From an uncultured Cohaesibacter sp. (GTDB taxonomy: Bacteria; Pseudomonadota; Alphaproteobacteria; Rhizobiales; Cohaesibacteraceae), in assembly GCF_963667045.1 (NCBI RefSeq), contig NZ_OY762934.1, forward strand, positions 1,605,501-1,669,500: a stretch of DNA of 64,000 nt, given 5' to 3'. The notes under the pieces were generated by a model. It searched no databases. It saw nothing but the letters and a program-made list of their open reading frames with translations, and was not told where the DNA came from. Shown piece after piece: positions 47,697 to 57,210 of this stretch. Positions within the stretch are counted from its first letter, which is position 1, and every line of letters begins with the position of its first letter. The translations under genes and the position numbers were made by a program.

Positions 47697-47801
47697 CTCT
47701 CAACTCCGGTTACGGGCCACATTTTGCGCTGACTGCTGTCTGCCCTCAGCCCTGAGGGCTTGCGCCAACTGTCTATGTCTGGCTGCAAATCACTGAAACC
47801 A

Positions 47802-48191
47802 TCAGGCGAGGACCAACAGGGCAACCGCAGTGGCAACAAGACACCATGTCAGCAGGATGGCGACGAGGCCTGCCCGGCTCATTGGCCGCAAGGTGAGCGT
47901 TTCGGCCTTCGCCCGGCAACGCACCAACACGTCGGGCGGCAACAGTTTCAGGACAAGCCAGATACCCAGAGGCACGATCAACAGGTCGTCGAGCCAACCA
48001 AGCACAGGGATGAAATCCGGGATAAGGTCGACTGGCGAAAGCGCGTAGGCGGCAACAGCCGCCGCCAACACTTTCGCCCGCCACGGCGTCATCGGATCAC
48101 GAGCGGCGATCCATACAGTCAGCGTATCCCGCTTCATCAACCCTGCCCATTTTGCAACCGTTGACCTGATCGCTTCGAAGAAATGTGTCAT
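47802..48191 (-). CDS. YkvA family (DUF1232) membrane protein
   Basis: 129 residues from the ATG at 48191 (the frame opens at 48299). [40 protein letters not shown] is the DUF1232 signature ([14 protein letters not shown], DD). A second TM lies at the C-terminus ([21 protein letters not shown]). Function unknown. Confidence 0.9.
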   Translation of the reverse strand: MTHFFEAIRSTVAKWAGLMKRDTLTVWIAARDPMTPWRAKVLAAAVAAYALSPVDLIPDFIPVLGWLDDLLIVPLGIWLVLKLLPPDVLVRCRAKAETLTLRPMSRAGLVAILLTWCLVATAVALLVLA

Positions 48192-48627
48192 GTCGACCCG
48201 CCCCGGATTGTTCCTCCAACACCCATCTCGTTCCGTCTCCCAAGCATGCGCGCCTGATAACTTCTCCAAGTTTCGCCCGCTCTCACGCGTTTGCACCATT
48301 TTCCTGACCTGAGATGGGAGATATCAACTTAATTACCTGTTTTTTAATAACTTTCATCCTAGATAAGGCAACCAACAAAGGGCCACTGGACATCAACAAG
48401 TGCTCGCCTTGCGAGGAACGCCAACACCGGCTGTTACGAAGTACCTCCGAGACTATGACGAACCGAGCCAGAGCTGGCGGTGCCTTTAACACTCAGGTGA
48501 CCGGTTTGTTGGACGTGGTGAAATAATCTCATCCTGCCTCCCGGCAAGTCTGCTGAAAGAACGAAGGAGTGACCCGCCTTCACTCGATAGTTCAACTGAA
48601 TAAAACAATAATAAGTGAGTAGGTGTC
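48192..48627. other. Gene-free region upstream of the chemoreceptor
   Basis: 436 bases between divergent ykvA and the chemoreceptor. The first 108 bases are an open but unsupported extension of ykvA. AT-rich DNA at 48310-48360 may hold promoters. No riboswitch or known operator was recognised. Confidence 0.5.
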
Positions 48628-50085
48628 ATGATCAACCTCAATAGCATCAGAGCGCAATTTCTGAAATTCATCATAGGGCTTCTGTGGCTGAATGTCGGAT
48701 TGACTGCTGTCTTTACCCTGTCCCTGACCAGCAGTAGCAGCTGGATCGCAGTGGCGGTTGCGCTGGTCGGAGCCAGCGTTACGACGCTTTCGGCGCTCAA
48801 GAGCCGTGCTTCCCTGATGACTCAGGATCTCAGCGCCGTGGCCCTTGCGTCTCAGGTCGCCCTGATTGTCTATATCTTCTCTGAACATCCCTACCAGATC
48901 GACTGGCACATGTATTTCTTTGCCACGCTGGCGGTTCTGGCTGGGTGGTGCAACTGGCGCACAATCGTGATTGGCGCGGCCGTGATGGGCGTCCATCATC
49001 TGTTGCTCAACTTCGCCTATCCGATGGCCGTGTTCCCGGATGGCGCTGACATTGTCCGGGTGCTGATGCATGCTGCCGGGCTGGTCCTGCAGGCCGGGGT
49101 TCTCATCTGGCTGACAGCAACGCTGGCAAAGGCCATTTCCGCCGCCAACGAGGCGATCGAGCAGGCCAACGTTGCCCGTAACAGGGCGACCTCTCTGGCT
49201 GAGGAACAAGAACAGATCCAGGAACGGGAAAAGGCCCGCGCTGGCTCGATTGACAAATTGATCGACCAGTTCCAGTCGAACATCAGCGACATGCTCGACC
49301 GTGTCGGTCAGCACAGCAACAGCCTGGAAACCATTGCGAAGGCTCTGTTCGACAAGACCGAGAGCACCCTTTCGCAGTCCCGCGAAGTGGCAACCGCCTC
49401 CACCCACGCGACGACCAATGTGGAAACAGTCGCCTCTTCGGCAGAAGAGCTTGCCTCTTCCGTCGACCAGATCTCCAACCAGATCGGCGCAACCCAGCGC
49501 GTTGTACTGGACACCTCCCGGGCAGCCCAGAACACCAACGAGAAAGTGGCAAGCCTTGACAGCTCGGCCCAGCGTATCGGGCAGGTTCTGACCTTGATCC
49601 GCGACATTGCCGAGCAGACCAACCTGCTGGCGCTCAACGCCACGATCGAAGCCGCCCGTGCAGGCGAAGCAGGCAAGGGCTTTGCGGTTGTGGCAGCCGA
49701 AGTCAAGGAGCTGGCCAACCAGACCTCCAAGGCGACCGAGGAAATTTCCGCCCAGATCAGCGACATCCAGCTGGCAACCAAGGACGCTGTACAGGCCATT
49801 GAGGCGATCGCCGCTTCGATGCAGAATGTCAACAGCTTCACCAGCTCGATTGCCGATGCGGTGTCGCAGCAGGGCGAGGCAACGCTTGAAATCAGCTCAA
49901 GCATCCAGAAGGCGGCCCATGGCACGACCGCCGTCGACGCCAACATCGATGAAGTCACCGCTTCGGTGTCCGAAACCTCCGAAAGCGCCCGCGAAGTGCT
50001 CAAGGGGTCCCACTCCGTGGCAGAGGAAACCCAGCGCATCCGCGATCAGATCGCAAGCTTCCTGTCGTCGGTCAGAGCGGCCTGA
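48628..50085 (+). CDS. Methyl-accepting chemotaxis protein with a six-TM membrane sensor
   Basis: 485 residues. Unlike the usual two-TM design, residues 12-165 form about six TM helices with short loops (e.g. [32 protein letters not shown]), with no large periplasmic domain. A cytosolic coiled-coil then leads to the signalling tip [46 protein letters not shown], which binds CheA and CheW. No HAMP domain is obvious. No che genes nearby. Signals probably enter through the membrane part (inference). Confidence 0.93.
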   Translation: MINLNSIRAQFLKFIIGLLWLNVGLTAVFTLSLTSSSSWIAVAVALVGASVTTLSALKSRASLMTQDLSAVALASQVALIVYIFSEHPYQIDWHMYFFATLAVLAGWCNWRTIVIGAAVMGVHHLLLNFAYPMAVFPDGADIVRVLMHAAGLVLQAGVLIWLTATLAKAISAANEAIEQANVARNRATSLAEEQEQIQEREKARAGSIDKLIDQFQSNISDMLDRVGQHSNSLETIAKALFDKTESTLSQSREVATASTHATTNVETVASSAEELASSVDQISNQIGATQRVVLDTSRAAQNTNEKVASLDSSAQRIGQVLTLIRDIAEQTNLLALNATIEAARAGEAGKGFAVVAAEVKELANQTSKATEEISAQISDIQLATKDAVQAIEAIAASMQNVNSFTSSIADAVSQQGEATLEISSSIQKAAHGTTAVDANIDEVTASVSETSESAREVLKGSHSVAEETQRIRDQIASFLSSVRAA

Positions 50086-50106
50086 GCGTTTCAACATTGC
50101 ATCTTG

Positions 50107-50134
50107 AAAAGGGGGGGCTTTGGCTCCCCTTTTT
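50107..50134 (+). terminator. Rho-independent terminator after the chemoreceptor
   Basis: AAAAGGGG (extending to a G-T pair) pairs with CCCCTTTT around a Gly-rich-looking GGGCTTTGG loop, with a final T run, 21 bases past the stop. Confidence 0.75.
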
Positions 50135-50379
50135 GGTGTCGGCGACCTGCCAGCCCCCTCCCTCGACAGTGTGCCGATCCGCAACGGCCAAGGCACCTTG
50201 TGAAGCCAGCCTCTTCATCGCGACCCAGGTTGACAGGAAACTGGATAGTTTTGTCGTTTGCCGAATAAACACTTGAATTTGCAACGATTGAAACGGATAA
50301 TTATCACCATTCTTGAATTGCGCGATTGTTCGGTTTTCTCCGAGTCCTGTCGCCCCCTCCCCCGTTTGAAAGCTGCCCC

Positions 50380-51285
50380 ATGAGACTTTCCGGTCCCTTC
50401 TACGCAATGCTTGCCGTCACGATTTTTGCCGCTCAGGACACCATTACAAAGGTCATCGGCTCCAGCTATTCTCCGGTGCAGATCACCATGGTCCGCTATT
50501 GGGCGTTTGCGCTGTTTGCCATTGTCTGGGCGCTGAGATCGAAGAAGGGCTTCCGACAGGCGATCCATTCCAATCATCTCTGGCTGCAGATCGCACGCAG
50601 CTTTCTGCTGGTTGGCCAGATCATCATCTCCATTCTCAGCTTCGCCTATGTGGGCCTTGCCATGAGCCAGGCGATCTTTGCGGCCAGTCCGCTGTTGGTT
50701 GCGATCCTCTCGGTGCCGCTGCTGGGCGAAACGGTTGGCTGGCGGCGCTGGCTGGCGATCATCATCGGCATGAGCGGCATGATGCTGATCATCAACCCGT
50801 TCGGACAGGAACTGTCACCGTGGCTCTTCATGCCGGTTCTCTGTACCATAACGCTGGGCTTCTACAACATCATGACCCGCATCGCGGGGCGGCACGATAC
50901 GGCATTCGTCAGTTTCTTCTATACCGGCGTCATTGGCCTGATCGTGACCAGCATCATCGGCCCCTTCTTCTGGGCCCCGATCACTCCGGTCGACTGGCTG
51001 TGGCTCGGTGCGCTGTGTGTGACCAGCGTGAGCGGCCACTATTTCCTCATCAAGGCGCTGGCCCTGACCGAAGCCGTGACCGTCCAGACCATCACCTATT
51101 TCCAGCTGGTCTATGAACTGCTCATTGGCTATTTCATCTTCACCGAAGACGTGACCATGGTCATGCTGCTCGGCTGCGTCATTGTCGTGGCGGCCGGAGC
51201 TTTCACCATCTGGCGCGAACATGCTGTCAAGCGCGCCAGTCAGAAGGCATTGAAAGCAGCGGCTGCGGCCTCCCAGCCGCTCTGA
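50380..51285 (+). CDS. EamA/DMT-family membrane transporter
   Basis: 301 residues from the ATG at 50380, ten TM helices in two repeats. GPFYAMLAVTIFAAQDTITKVIGSSYSPVQITMVRYWAFALFA and later PVDWLWLGALCVTSVSGHYFLIKALALTEAVTVQTITYFQLVYELLIGYFIF are the two EamA halves. It exports or imports small metabolites; substrate unknown. The N-terminal plan recalls the partial gene at the left edge. It is a single gene. Confidence 0.92.
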   Translation: MRLSGPFYAMLAVTIFAAQDTITKVIGSSYSPVQITMVRYWAFALFAIVWALRSKKGFRQAIHSNHLWLQIARSFLLVGQIIISILSFAYVGLAMSQAIFAASPLLVAILSVPLLGETVGWRRWLAIIIGMSGMMLIINPFGQELSPWLFMPVLCTITLGFYNIMTRIAGRHDTAFVSFFYTGVIGLIVTSIIGPFFWAPITPVDWLWLGALCVTSVSGHYFLIKALALTEAVTVQTITYFQLVYELLIGYFIFTEDVTMVMLLGCVIVVAAGAFTIWREHAVKRASQKALKAAAAASQPL

Positions 51286-51394
51286 CAAGTGAGGCTATCA
51301 CGCTGGAAACATTGTAATTTCTGCATTCCGCATACCGGTTTAATTCCATCTACTGCCTAAGTATATACCCGAAGCCATTAAATCGGGAAAATGA

Positions 51395-51408
51395 TTGATC
51401 CCTGTCAA
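51395..51408. promoter_or_regulatory. FNR/FixK-type box upstream of the universal stress gene
   Basis: TTGATCCCTGTCAA fits TTGAT-N4-ATCAA with one change (G for A at the start of the right half). It is 150 bases before the universal stress protein start, inside a 270-base gap. Such boxes commonly activate Usp genes at low oxygen. Confidence 0.6.
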
Positions 51409-51411
51409 AGA

Positions 51412-51430
51412 AGCCGGGTAAAGCCCGGCT
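51412..51430 (+). other. Hairpin in the Usp leader region
   Basis: AGCCGGG pairs with CCCGGCT around TAAAG, followed by GCATAGTTTT. It might be a late terminator for the exporter gene 127 bases upstream, or part of the Usp leader. Confidence 0.4.
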
Positions 51431-51558
51431 GCATAGTTTTGAGCAAGGGGTATTGCTCCGGTCTCTTCACACCAGTGCAAGGCCGGAATTAACTCGAGCA
51501 ATATACACATGGTGCACAGCAAAAGTCGCTTGTGCTCCGGCATATAGAGGAGCCAAAC

Positions 51559-52395
51559 ATGGCCATTAAAGACGTTGTCTGCATATTGGACATTGAAACG
51601 GATCTTACGACAGCCACGGTACAGATCGCCAACGAACTAGCCTCCCAGATGGACGCCCATCTGACAGGTGTCGCACCACTGATCGAACCGATTGTTCCGG
51701 CACTCATGGTACAACCTGTCCCAGATCAGTTTATTACCGACGCCAGAAACAGGGCCAAAGACAAGGCGGAATCCGCGATCGAGCGCTTTGCCGAATATGC
51801 CGAAGTCAATGGCACCCAGTTTGAGACCCGCATTCTGGACATCATGCCCGGCGGCCTTGACACGCTGCTCAATCATGCCCGCATGTGCGATTTGATCGTG
51901 ATCGGGCAGGACCACCCGGACCGTCCCGAACCGCTGAGAGCAGACCTCATCGAAGCAGCCCTGTTCGATTCCGGACGTCCTATCTTGCTGGTGCCTTATG
52001 TCGGGGTAGAAGCCTTCTCGGCCAAGAAGATTCTGGTCGCCTGGGACGGTTCGAAGACATCGGCGCATGCCGTTTATGCCGCCATGTCGATTCTTGAAAA
52101 GGCCGACGAGGTGCAGGTGGTGATGGTTGATGCAGAAAAGCTGCATCTGCCGGGTGATCCGGGGGCCGATCTGGCGGTTTATCTCTCCCGCCATGGTGTC
52201 AACGTGACCGTCCAGAAGATCCCCTCCACCGAGGGCGGCGCTTCTGATGCGCTCGTCAAGCACATAGAAGCCAACGGCAACGATCTGGTTGTCATGGGGG
52301 GCTATGGCCACAGCCGCGTCAGAGAATTCATTCTTGGCGGCGTAACGCGCGACATGCTCGATACCATGCCAGTGCCGTGCCTGATGGCTCATTGA
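51559..52395 (+). CDS. Tandem universal stress protein
   Basis: 278 residues from the ATG at 51559 (AGGAG seven bases upstream). The C-terminal Usp domain begins KKILVAWDGSKTSAHAVYAAMSILEKA and ends VVMGGYGHSRVREFILGGVTRDMLD, with the ATP-binding G-x-G-x(n)-G-x-T residues. The N-terminal domain (DVVCILDIETDLTTATVQIANELASQ) is a Usp fold whose nucleotide loop is less conserved. Two-domain Usps help survival under oxygen or energy limitation, which agrees with the FNR-like box upstream. Confidence 0.92.
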   Translation: MAIKDVVCILDIETDLTTATVQIANELASQMDAHLTGVAPLIEPIVPALMVQPVPDQFITDARNRAKDKAESAIERFAEYAEVNGTQFETRILDIMPGGLDTLLNHARMCDLIVIGQDHPDRPEPLRADLIEAALFDSGRPILLVPYVGVEAFSAKKILVAWDGSKTSAHAVYAAMSILEKADEVQVVMVDAEKLHLPGDPGADLAVYLSRHGVNVTVQKIPSTEGGASDALVKHIEANGNDLVVMGGYGHSRVREFILGGVTRDMLDTMPVPCLMAH

Positions 52396-52430
52396 CGAGC
52401 GCCTGATCGACATTTGCGCCAGACAACAAG

Positions 52431-52460
52431 AAACCCGGAGTCCTTTGGACTACCGGGTTT
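52431..52460. terminator. Bidirectional Rho-independent terminator between usp and the coiled-coil gene
   Basis: AAACCCGGAGTCC pairs with GGACTACCGGGTTT (one bulged A) around TTT. A-rich and T-rich flanks suit termination in both directions of the converging genes. Confidence 0.85.
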
Positions 52461-52492
52461 TACATGCCAGGATGGGCGGCAGACCTATTCGG

Positions 52493-52846
52493 TCACTTGA
52501 AGAAGATCGCCCAACTCAAGACCAACTGGATGAGGGCGAAAATAGGCAGCCACGTATGGCGCAGCTGTTCAACCGACATCAACTGCTTGATTTCGTCCTG
52601 CTTTTTCAAACGCCGCTCAACACGCTCAAGCCTGTTTTCGACGGAGAGACTCTTAAGATGAATATCTTCGATGGGGGCAACCTGATGAAGCAGCATGTTC
52701 ACCTGCTCCTTGAGGTCTCCCATCTGTTTGGCAACCATTTTGGCGTCAGAGGAGTGTCCGTAATCTGCCGCCCGGATCTTGTTGCCAAGGCTATTGATAT
52801 CCGCCCTGATCCTTCGAATCTCCAGATTAAATTCTTCTGGTTCCAC
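52493..52846 (-). CDS. Coiled-coil protein with a C-terminal membrane anchor
   Basis: 117 residues. Residues 1-85 are charged and helical, with heptad-like spacing (EIRRIRADINSLGNKIRAA, MGDLKEQVNMLLHQV, VENRLERVERRLKKQDEIKQL). The last 22 residues (WLPIFALIQLVLSWAIFFK) form a TM helix, so it is a tail-anchored type. No family recognised. AT-rich DNA lies upstream. It could organise a complex at the inner membrane (inference). Confidence 0.7.
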   Translation of the reverse strand: MEPEEFNLEIRRIRADINSLGNKIRAADYGHSSDAKMVAKQMGDLKEQVNMLLHQVAPIEDIHLKSLSVENRLERVERRLKKQDEIKQLMSVEQLRHTWLPIFALIQLVLSWAIFFK

Positions 52847-53318
52847 TGTTGGCCTCCCAGCAGCAATTCCACGAGTTTTCTCCAGACTATCAGCAATGGT
52901 TTAAATTTTTGTTCATATGCTTCAACTCCTTGACAGAATCCTTTGAGTGAAAATTCAGAAAACAGACTGCCACCCTCTTCCTTTACATAAAATTTTATTC
53001 AAATAGCCCTATCTTCCTATATATATTCGGCTATTTTTACTTACAAACCAACCTACATTAAAATCAATACTGTCCAATTCATCAAATTGACGGTTATGAA
53101 ACGATTAACCCCGTTTTGAAAAAGCGCGAAATAATAAACACCTTTTCAGTTCAGCGACTGAATCGCCTTATGCATAACAAGCTACGTTATACTTCAGGAC
53201 GAATTGGACCGAAAACCTTTGAGAATCGAGGCACTTTGACAGAAACTATTGCCAGATCTGTCTTTTCAGCACTCGGCGATAATGTCGGGTCCACTCAGAC
53301 CGAGGCTCCGATTTCGAT
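52847..53318. other. AT-rich gene-free region upstream of the acyl-CoA-synthetase-like gene
   Basis: 472 bases, much more AT-rich than the neighbours between 52960 and 53180. A 68-codon frame at 53116-53322 is not supported. No perfect FNR box is seen here. It may hold promoters for both flanking genes. Confidence 0.5.
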
Positions 53319-55334
53319 ATGAGCAGTTTCAATCTTGATGTCTTTTTTCGCCCTCGCAATGTTGCCCTGATCGGGGCATCCGCAACAACAGGAAGCATCG
53401 GCAATGCGCTGGTGAAGAATCTTCTGGAAGGCAAGTATCGCGAGAAACTGTTTCTGGTGAACCCCAAGGGGGGGACGCTGGAGGGGAACCCGGTCTACAA
53501 GTCCATCCCTGATATCGACGGGATCGTCGATCTGGCCATCGTCGCCATCGCTCCGCCCTCTGTGGTCGAAACCATAGAACAGCTTGGCCAAAAAGGTTGT
53601 CGCGGCGCCATCATCCTGTCCATCAACATGGGGACTGGCGAGGGCTCGTTGGCGGATGAGGCTGCAGAAGCCGCCGCCCGGCATCACATTCGCCTGCTTG
53701 GCCCAAACACCATCGGGGTGCTATCCCCCATGGCTGGCCTCAACGCCTCCTTCAGCCACGTACCCGGTCTTTCCGGCGACCTGGGACTGATCTCCCAGTC
53801 AAGTGCAATCGTGACATCCGTCGCAGAATGGGCCAGCCACAACAATGTCGGCTTTTCCGGAATGGTGGCACTTGGCGACAAGGTCGATGTCGATATCGCC
53901 GACATGCTGGACTATTTCGCCATGGATCAGCAGACCCGCGCGATCCTGCTTTATATCGAGAATATCCGCGATGCCCGCAAATTCATGACCTCGGCCCGAG
54001 CCGCAGCGCGCGCCAAGCCGGTGATCCTGATGAAGACGGGCCGTCATCCGCAAGGACTGGCGGCGGTCGCCTCGCGCAAGAGTGCGCTGGCCGGAGCCGA
54101 TGAAGTCTATGATGCCGCCTTCGAACGGGCTGGTCTGCTCAGGGTATACAGCCTGCATGCAATTTTCGATGCGGTGGAAACCCTCACTCACATCCGCACC
54201 CTCAAGGGCCATGATCTGGCGATCGTGGCCAACAGCAACGGCGTCGGCGTGCTGGCCGTGGATCATTTGGTGGAAAGCGGCGGCAGTCTGGCCACGCTTT
54301 CAGACGAGACCATCGCCCGGCTGGATGACATCCTGCCCACAGGATGGTCACGCAACAACCCGGTCTACATCGTTACTGATGCCGACACAGAGCGCTACAA
54401 GGCGGCGCTGGATATCGTCATGGATGACAAGGGCGTTCACGCAGTGCTGGGCATGTTCAGCCCGTCGGCCATTGGCTCAAGCGAGGATGCGGCCCGTAGT
54501 GTCGCTGCCCTCATGGCCGAGCGCAAGAAGGCAGGCAAGCGGCGGGTACCGGTCTTTGCCGTCCGGCTTGGCGGCGGACCCGATGTGGTCAAGCTCTATG
54601 AGGAGGCCGATATTGCCCATTTTGAAACCCCGGCCGATGCCATTCAGGGCCTGAGCTATGTCTTGCGCCACATGAAGGCGCAGGATCAGTTGATGCTGAT
54701 GCCCCCAGCCCTTGGCACCTTCCAGCCCGATTATGAGGCTGCCCGCACGGTGATCGACGAGGCTCTGGTCGAGGGCCATGACTGCCTTGATGCCGTCGAC
54801 GTTTCAACGCTGCTGAAGGCCTATGGTCTGCCGATGGCGGCGTCTCATGCGGCAGCCAGCGCGGTGGAAGCTGCTCAGTTGGCCGCCCCGATCATCTCGA
54901 CCCACGGCGCGGCGGTAGTCAAGATCAACAGCCCCGACATTCGCTTCAAGTCCGATATCGGCGGGGTCGTTCTCGGGCTTGCCAACAGCGGTGCGGTGGC
55001 AACCGCCGCCCAGCAGGTGCTGGAGCGGGCCCGAGAGGCTCACCCGCACGCCAACATCAAGGGTGTCACCGTGCATCCGATGATCCGCAAACCACACGCC
55101 ATCGAACTGTTGGCAGGCATGATGGTTGACGAAGTATTCGGCCCGGTGATGGTCTTTGGACGTGGTGGCACCGCAGTAGAGGTCATCCGCGACAAGGCGC
55201 TGGCCCTGCCACCACTAGACCTTTTGTCAGCGCGGGCCATGATCGAGAAAACCCGCGTCAATCGCCGTCTTGAAGGCTATCGGGACACCGCGCCTTGCAA
55301 CAAGGATGCGCTGGCGGAATGCTGGTCCGAATGA
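53319..55334 (+). CDS. NDP-forming acyl-CoA-synthetase-like part of a split Pat/YfiQ-type lysine acetyltransferase
   Basis: 671 residues. CoA-binding Rossmann domain (FRPRNVALIGASATTGSIGNALVKNL), succinyl-CoA-ligase-like domains, then an ATP-grasp domain (LLKAYGLPMAASHAAAS; VKINSPDIRFKSDIGGVVL; MVFGRGGTAVEVIRDKALALPPL). In active ADP-forming synthetases a catalytic His stands in SHTGALAG and another in HKSD. Here these read SRKSALAG (Arg253) and RFKSD (Phe543), so ligase catalysis is unlikely and the domain probably senses CoA or nucleotide, as proposed for Pat proteins. The family is usually one polypeptide of about 900 residues with a C-terminal GNAT. Here the frame ends in RDTAPCNKDALAECWSE and the last strand of the ATP-grasp domain lies in the next gene. 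Confidence 0.88.
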   Translation: MSSFNLDVFFRPRNVALIGASATTGSIGNALVKNLLEGKYREKLFLVNPKGGTLEGNPVYKSIPDIDGIVDLAIVAIAPPSVVETIEQLGQKGCRGAIILSINMGTGEGSLADEAAEAAARHHIRLLGPNTIGVLSPMAGLNASFSHVPGLSGDLGLISQSSAIVTSVAEWASHNNVGFSGMVALGDKVDVDIADMLDYFAMDQQTRAILLYIENIRDARKFMTSARAAARAKPVILMKTGRHPQGLAAVASRKSALAGADEVYDAAFERAGLLRVYSLHAIFDAVETLTHIRTLKGHDLAIVANSNGVGVLAVDHLVESGGSLATLSDETIARLDDILPTGWSRNNPVYIVTDADTERYKAALDIVMDDKGVHAVLGMFSPSAIGSSEDAARSVAALMAERKKAGKRRVPVFAVRLGGGPDVVKLYEEADIAHFETPADAIQGLSYVLRHMKAQDQLMLMPPALGTFQPDYEAARTVIDEALVEGHDCLDAVDVSTLLKAYGLPMAASHAAASAVEAAQLAAPIISTHGAAVVKINSPDIRFKSDIGGVVLGLANSGAVATAAQQVLERAREAHPHANIKGVTVHPMIRKPHAIELLAGMMVDEVFGPVMVFGRGGTAVEVIRDKALALPPLDLLSARAMIEKTRVNRRLEGYRDTAPCNKDALAECWSE

Positions 55335-56032
55335 GCCAGATGATCGCCGATTTCCCGGAAATTCAGGAGTTGGATTTCAACCCGGTGCTGGCAGACGTCA
55401 ACGGCAATGTGATAGCCGACGCCAGAGTGCGCGTTGCCCCGACGGCCCAGCACGATCATCCGCATCAGCGGTTTGCCATCAAACCCTACCCAAACGAATG
55501 GGAGCAGGAGCGCCAGCTCAAGGATGGACGCACCGCCTTTATCCGCCCCATGCGACCGGAAGACGAAGCCCTGTTTCCTTCCTTCTTTGCCCACGTCACC
55601 GATGATGACATGCGCCTGCGCTTCTTCTCGGCAGCGCGCAGCATGAGCCACGCCTTCATCGCCCGCCTGACGCAGATCGATTATGCCCGCTCCATGGCCT
55701 TCATCGCGCTGGACAAGGACAGCGGAGAAATGCTCGGCTCCGTGCGCCTGATGGGCGATACGGACCATGAGAAAGGCGAATATGCGGTCATGGTGCGGTC
55801 AGATCTCAAAGGGTTAGGGCTGGGCTGGATCCTGATGAAACTGATCCTTGCCTATGCGGAGAAGGATGGCTTCAGGGAAGTGGAAGGCGAAGTGCTACGT
55901 TCCAACCAGACCATGCGGCAGATGTGTGAAGCCCTCGGGTTTGACACGCGGATGGATCCGGATGATCCGGATCTGGTGCACATGGTCTTTCAGGTGCCCG
56001 ATATATCAGACAAGATCGCGAACCTCATCTGA
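55331..56032 (+). CDS. C-terminal part of the split protein: ATP-grasp end plus GNAT acetyltransferase
   Basis: 233 residues from the ATG at 55331, which overlaps the previous stop (ATGA). It begins MSQMIADFPEIQELDFNPVLAD, the closing ATP-grasp strand with its E-x-D-x-N-P motif, which normally follows directly in one protein. Then comes a GNAT: GRTAFIRPMRPEDEALFPSFFAHV, EYAVMVRSDLKGLGLGWILMKLILAYAEKDG (acetyl-CoA loop) and EGEVLRSNQTMRQMCEALGF. Single-base deletion between 55319 and 55320 would explain the split, and the ATGA could keep both halves made together. Pat enzymes acetylate lysines, for example of acetyl-CoA synthetase. Confidence 0.88.
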   Translation: MSQMIADFPEIQELDFNPVLADVNGNVIADARVRVAPTAQHDHPHQRFAIKPYPNEWEQERQLKDGRTAFIRPMRPEDEALFPSFFAHVTDDDMRLRFFSAARSMSHAFIARLTQIDYARSMAFIALDKDSGEMLGSVRLMGDTDHEKGEYAVMVRSDLKGLGLGWILMKLILAYAEKDGFREVEGEVLRSNQTMRQMCEALGFDTRMDPDDPDLVHMVFQVPDISDKIANLI

Positions 56033-56586
56033 CGCCCCCTCCGAGGCGGTCCCTTTGTGTCCGTATCCAGGGACGCCCACAGCAGCACCAATCCATGGCT
56101 TTGCCCAATCATGGTGAGCGGGCAAATAGACTGTTCTGGATGGAACTGGCGGGCGGGGGCTTCATTGGCCGGAAGAAGCTGGCGGCCCTCTGCGGATGCA
56201 ACGCAGTCGCACCCCAAAAAGCTGCGGGAGTGCAATAATGGGGGACCATTGCACTCCCGCTTTGTTCAGAAAAGCTGAAAGGAAAGCCGCCGCGCTCTTC
56301 TCTCGTCTCTTTTCCCGTGGTCTTGCAGGCAACTCACCGGGCTCTCTCCCGAAATACTGAAAGGGCGAGACCTTGCAATCCGGTTCAGGACGAAGGTGGG
56401 GACTCAAAACAGACAGAGACTTCGTTCCCGAACCCTTCAAGCATGGTGATTCTCACATATCATCTCCTTGATATGGCTCAAATTTTTATCAGCGCCTCAG
56501 AAAATATGATTTTCTCCTGAGGAAAAACACAGAATATTGTACCGCACACCCCACATTTTTCCCTATTTTCAGTGGAAATTCACCTT
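56033..56586. other. 554-base gap with one terminator
   Basis: Apart from the terminator listed separately, no gene, RNA or operator is recognised. The right half is AT-rich. Both flanking genes point into it, so it is a region of convergent 3' ends. Confidence 0.5.
56224..56265 (+). terminator. Strong Rho-independent terminator after the GNAT part
   Basis: GCGGGAGTGCAAT and ATTGCACTCCCGC form a perfect 13-bp stem around a 10-base loop, then TTTGTTC. It is 190 bases past the GNAT stop. Confidence 0.8.
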
Positions 56587-56967
56587 TCACCCAATCCGTT
56601 CAACCATTACCACCTGAAAAGTGTAGAGCGCGCCATCCTCATCCTTGATGGAAACATATTCACCAGCCTTGAAGGCATGGGCCCCGAAGCGATAACCCGC
56701 CTCGACATCGTCTTCACCATTGATGTCGTAGCTGAAAGCCCAACTGCCTCCGGGCCTGTGAATGAGATGGCCGACCTCATCATTCTCCCCAGCCCAGAAG
56801 CGGCGGACCCGACATTGCTCCCGGTGAGATCGCCATTCCTCCGGATCGATGAACCGCTCTTCGTTGAGGGGGGCGACAAATTCGTAGCCATGAAGTGCGC
56901 TTCCTGCCGGAAATTCGGCATTGCGTGCCAGGTTCAGTCTTATCTTGTGCATGATGCTCTGAGCCAT
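56587..56967 (-). CDS. Conserved-looking hypothetical protein
   Basis: 126 residues. HKIRLNLARNAEFPAGSALHGYEFVAPLNEERFIDPEEWRSHREQCRVRRFW, then HRPGGSWAFSYDINGEDDVEAGYRFGAHAFKAGEYVSIKDEDG and FQVVMVERI. Mixed alpha/beta, no TM and no signal. The compositional pattern is that of a real protein; no family name can be given. Upstream lies the shared region with the FNR box at 57211, which may serve this gene too. Confidence 0.75.
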   Translation of the reverse strand: MAQSIMHKIRLNLARNAEFPAGSALHGYEFVAPLNEERFIDPEEWRSHREQCRVRRFWAGENDEVGHLIHRPGGSWAFSYDINGEDDVEAGYRFGAHAFKAGEYVSIKDEDGALYTFQVVMVERIG

Positions 56968-57210
56968 TTTCTACTCCTCCGACAGATTTTTTCAGCTTGC
57001 GATGAAAGCTCTTTATAACTGTTCTGAAAATCGCCCGACTGCGACAGAACTTGGCCCTGTCGTTGCCGTCGGATGACTACAGAAAATTCCGGGGTCACAC
57101 GTTTGGTATCTTTGAGGTATCTGGTTTGATTATAACATTTCTCGCCTTCAAACTATAAAGTTAAACATTATGTCTATGTTATACTTTAGGAATTCTACTT
57201 TTTATTTATC

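Noticed and set aside
48192-48627. Possible c-di-GMP riboswitch before the chemoreceptor
   Set aside because: I could not find the conserved GEMM core words; only general GC-rich inverted stretches are present.
53116-53322. 68-codon frame upstream of the acyl-CoA-synthetase-like gene
   Set aside because: Lies in AT-rich promoter-like DNA, overlaps the next start and shows no recognisable protein features.
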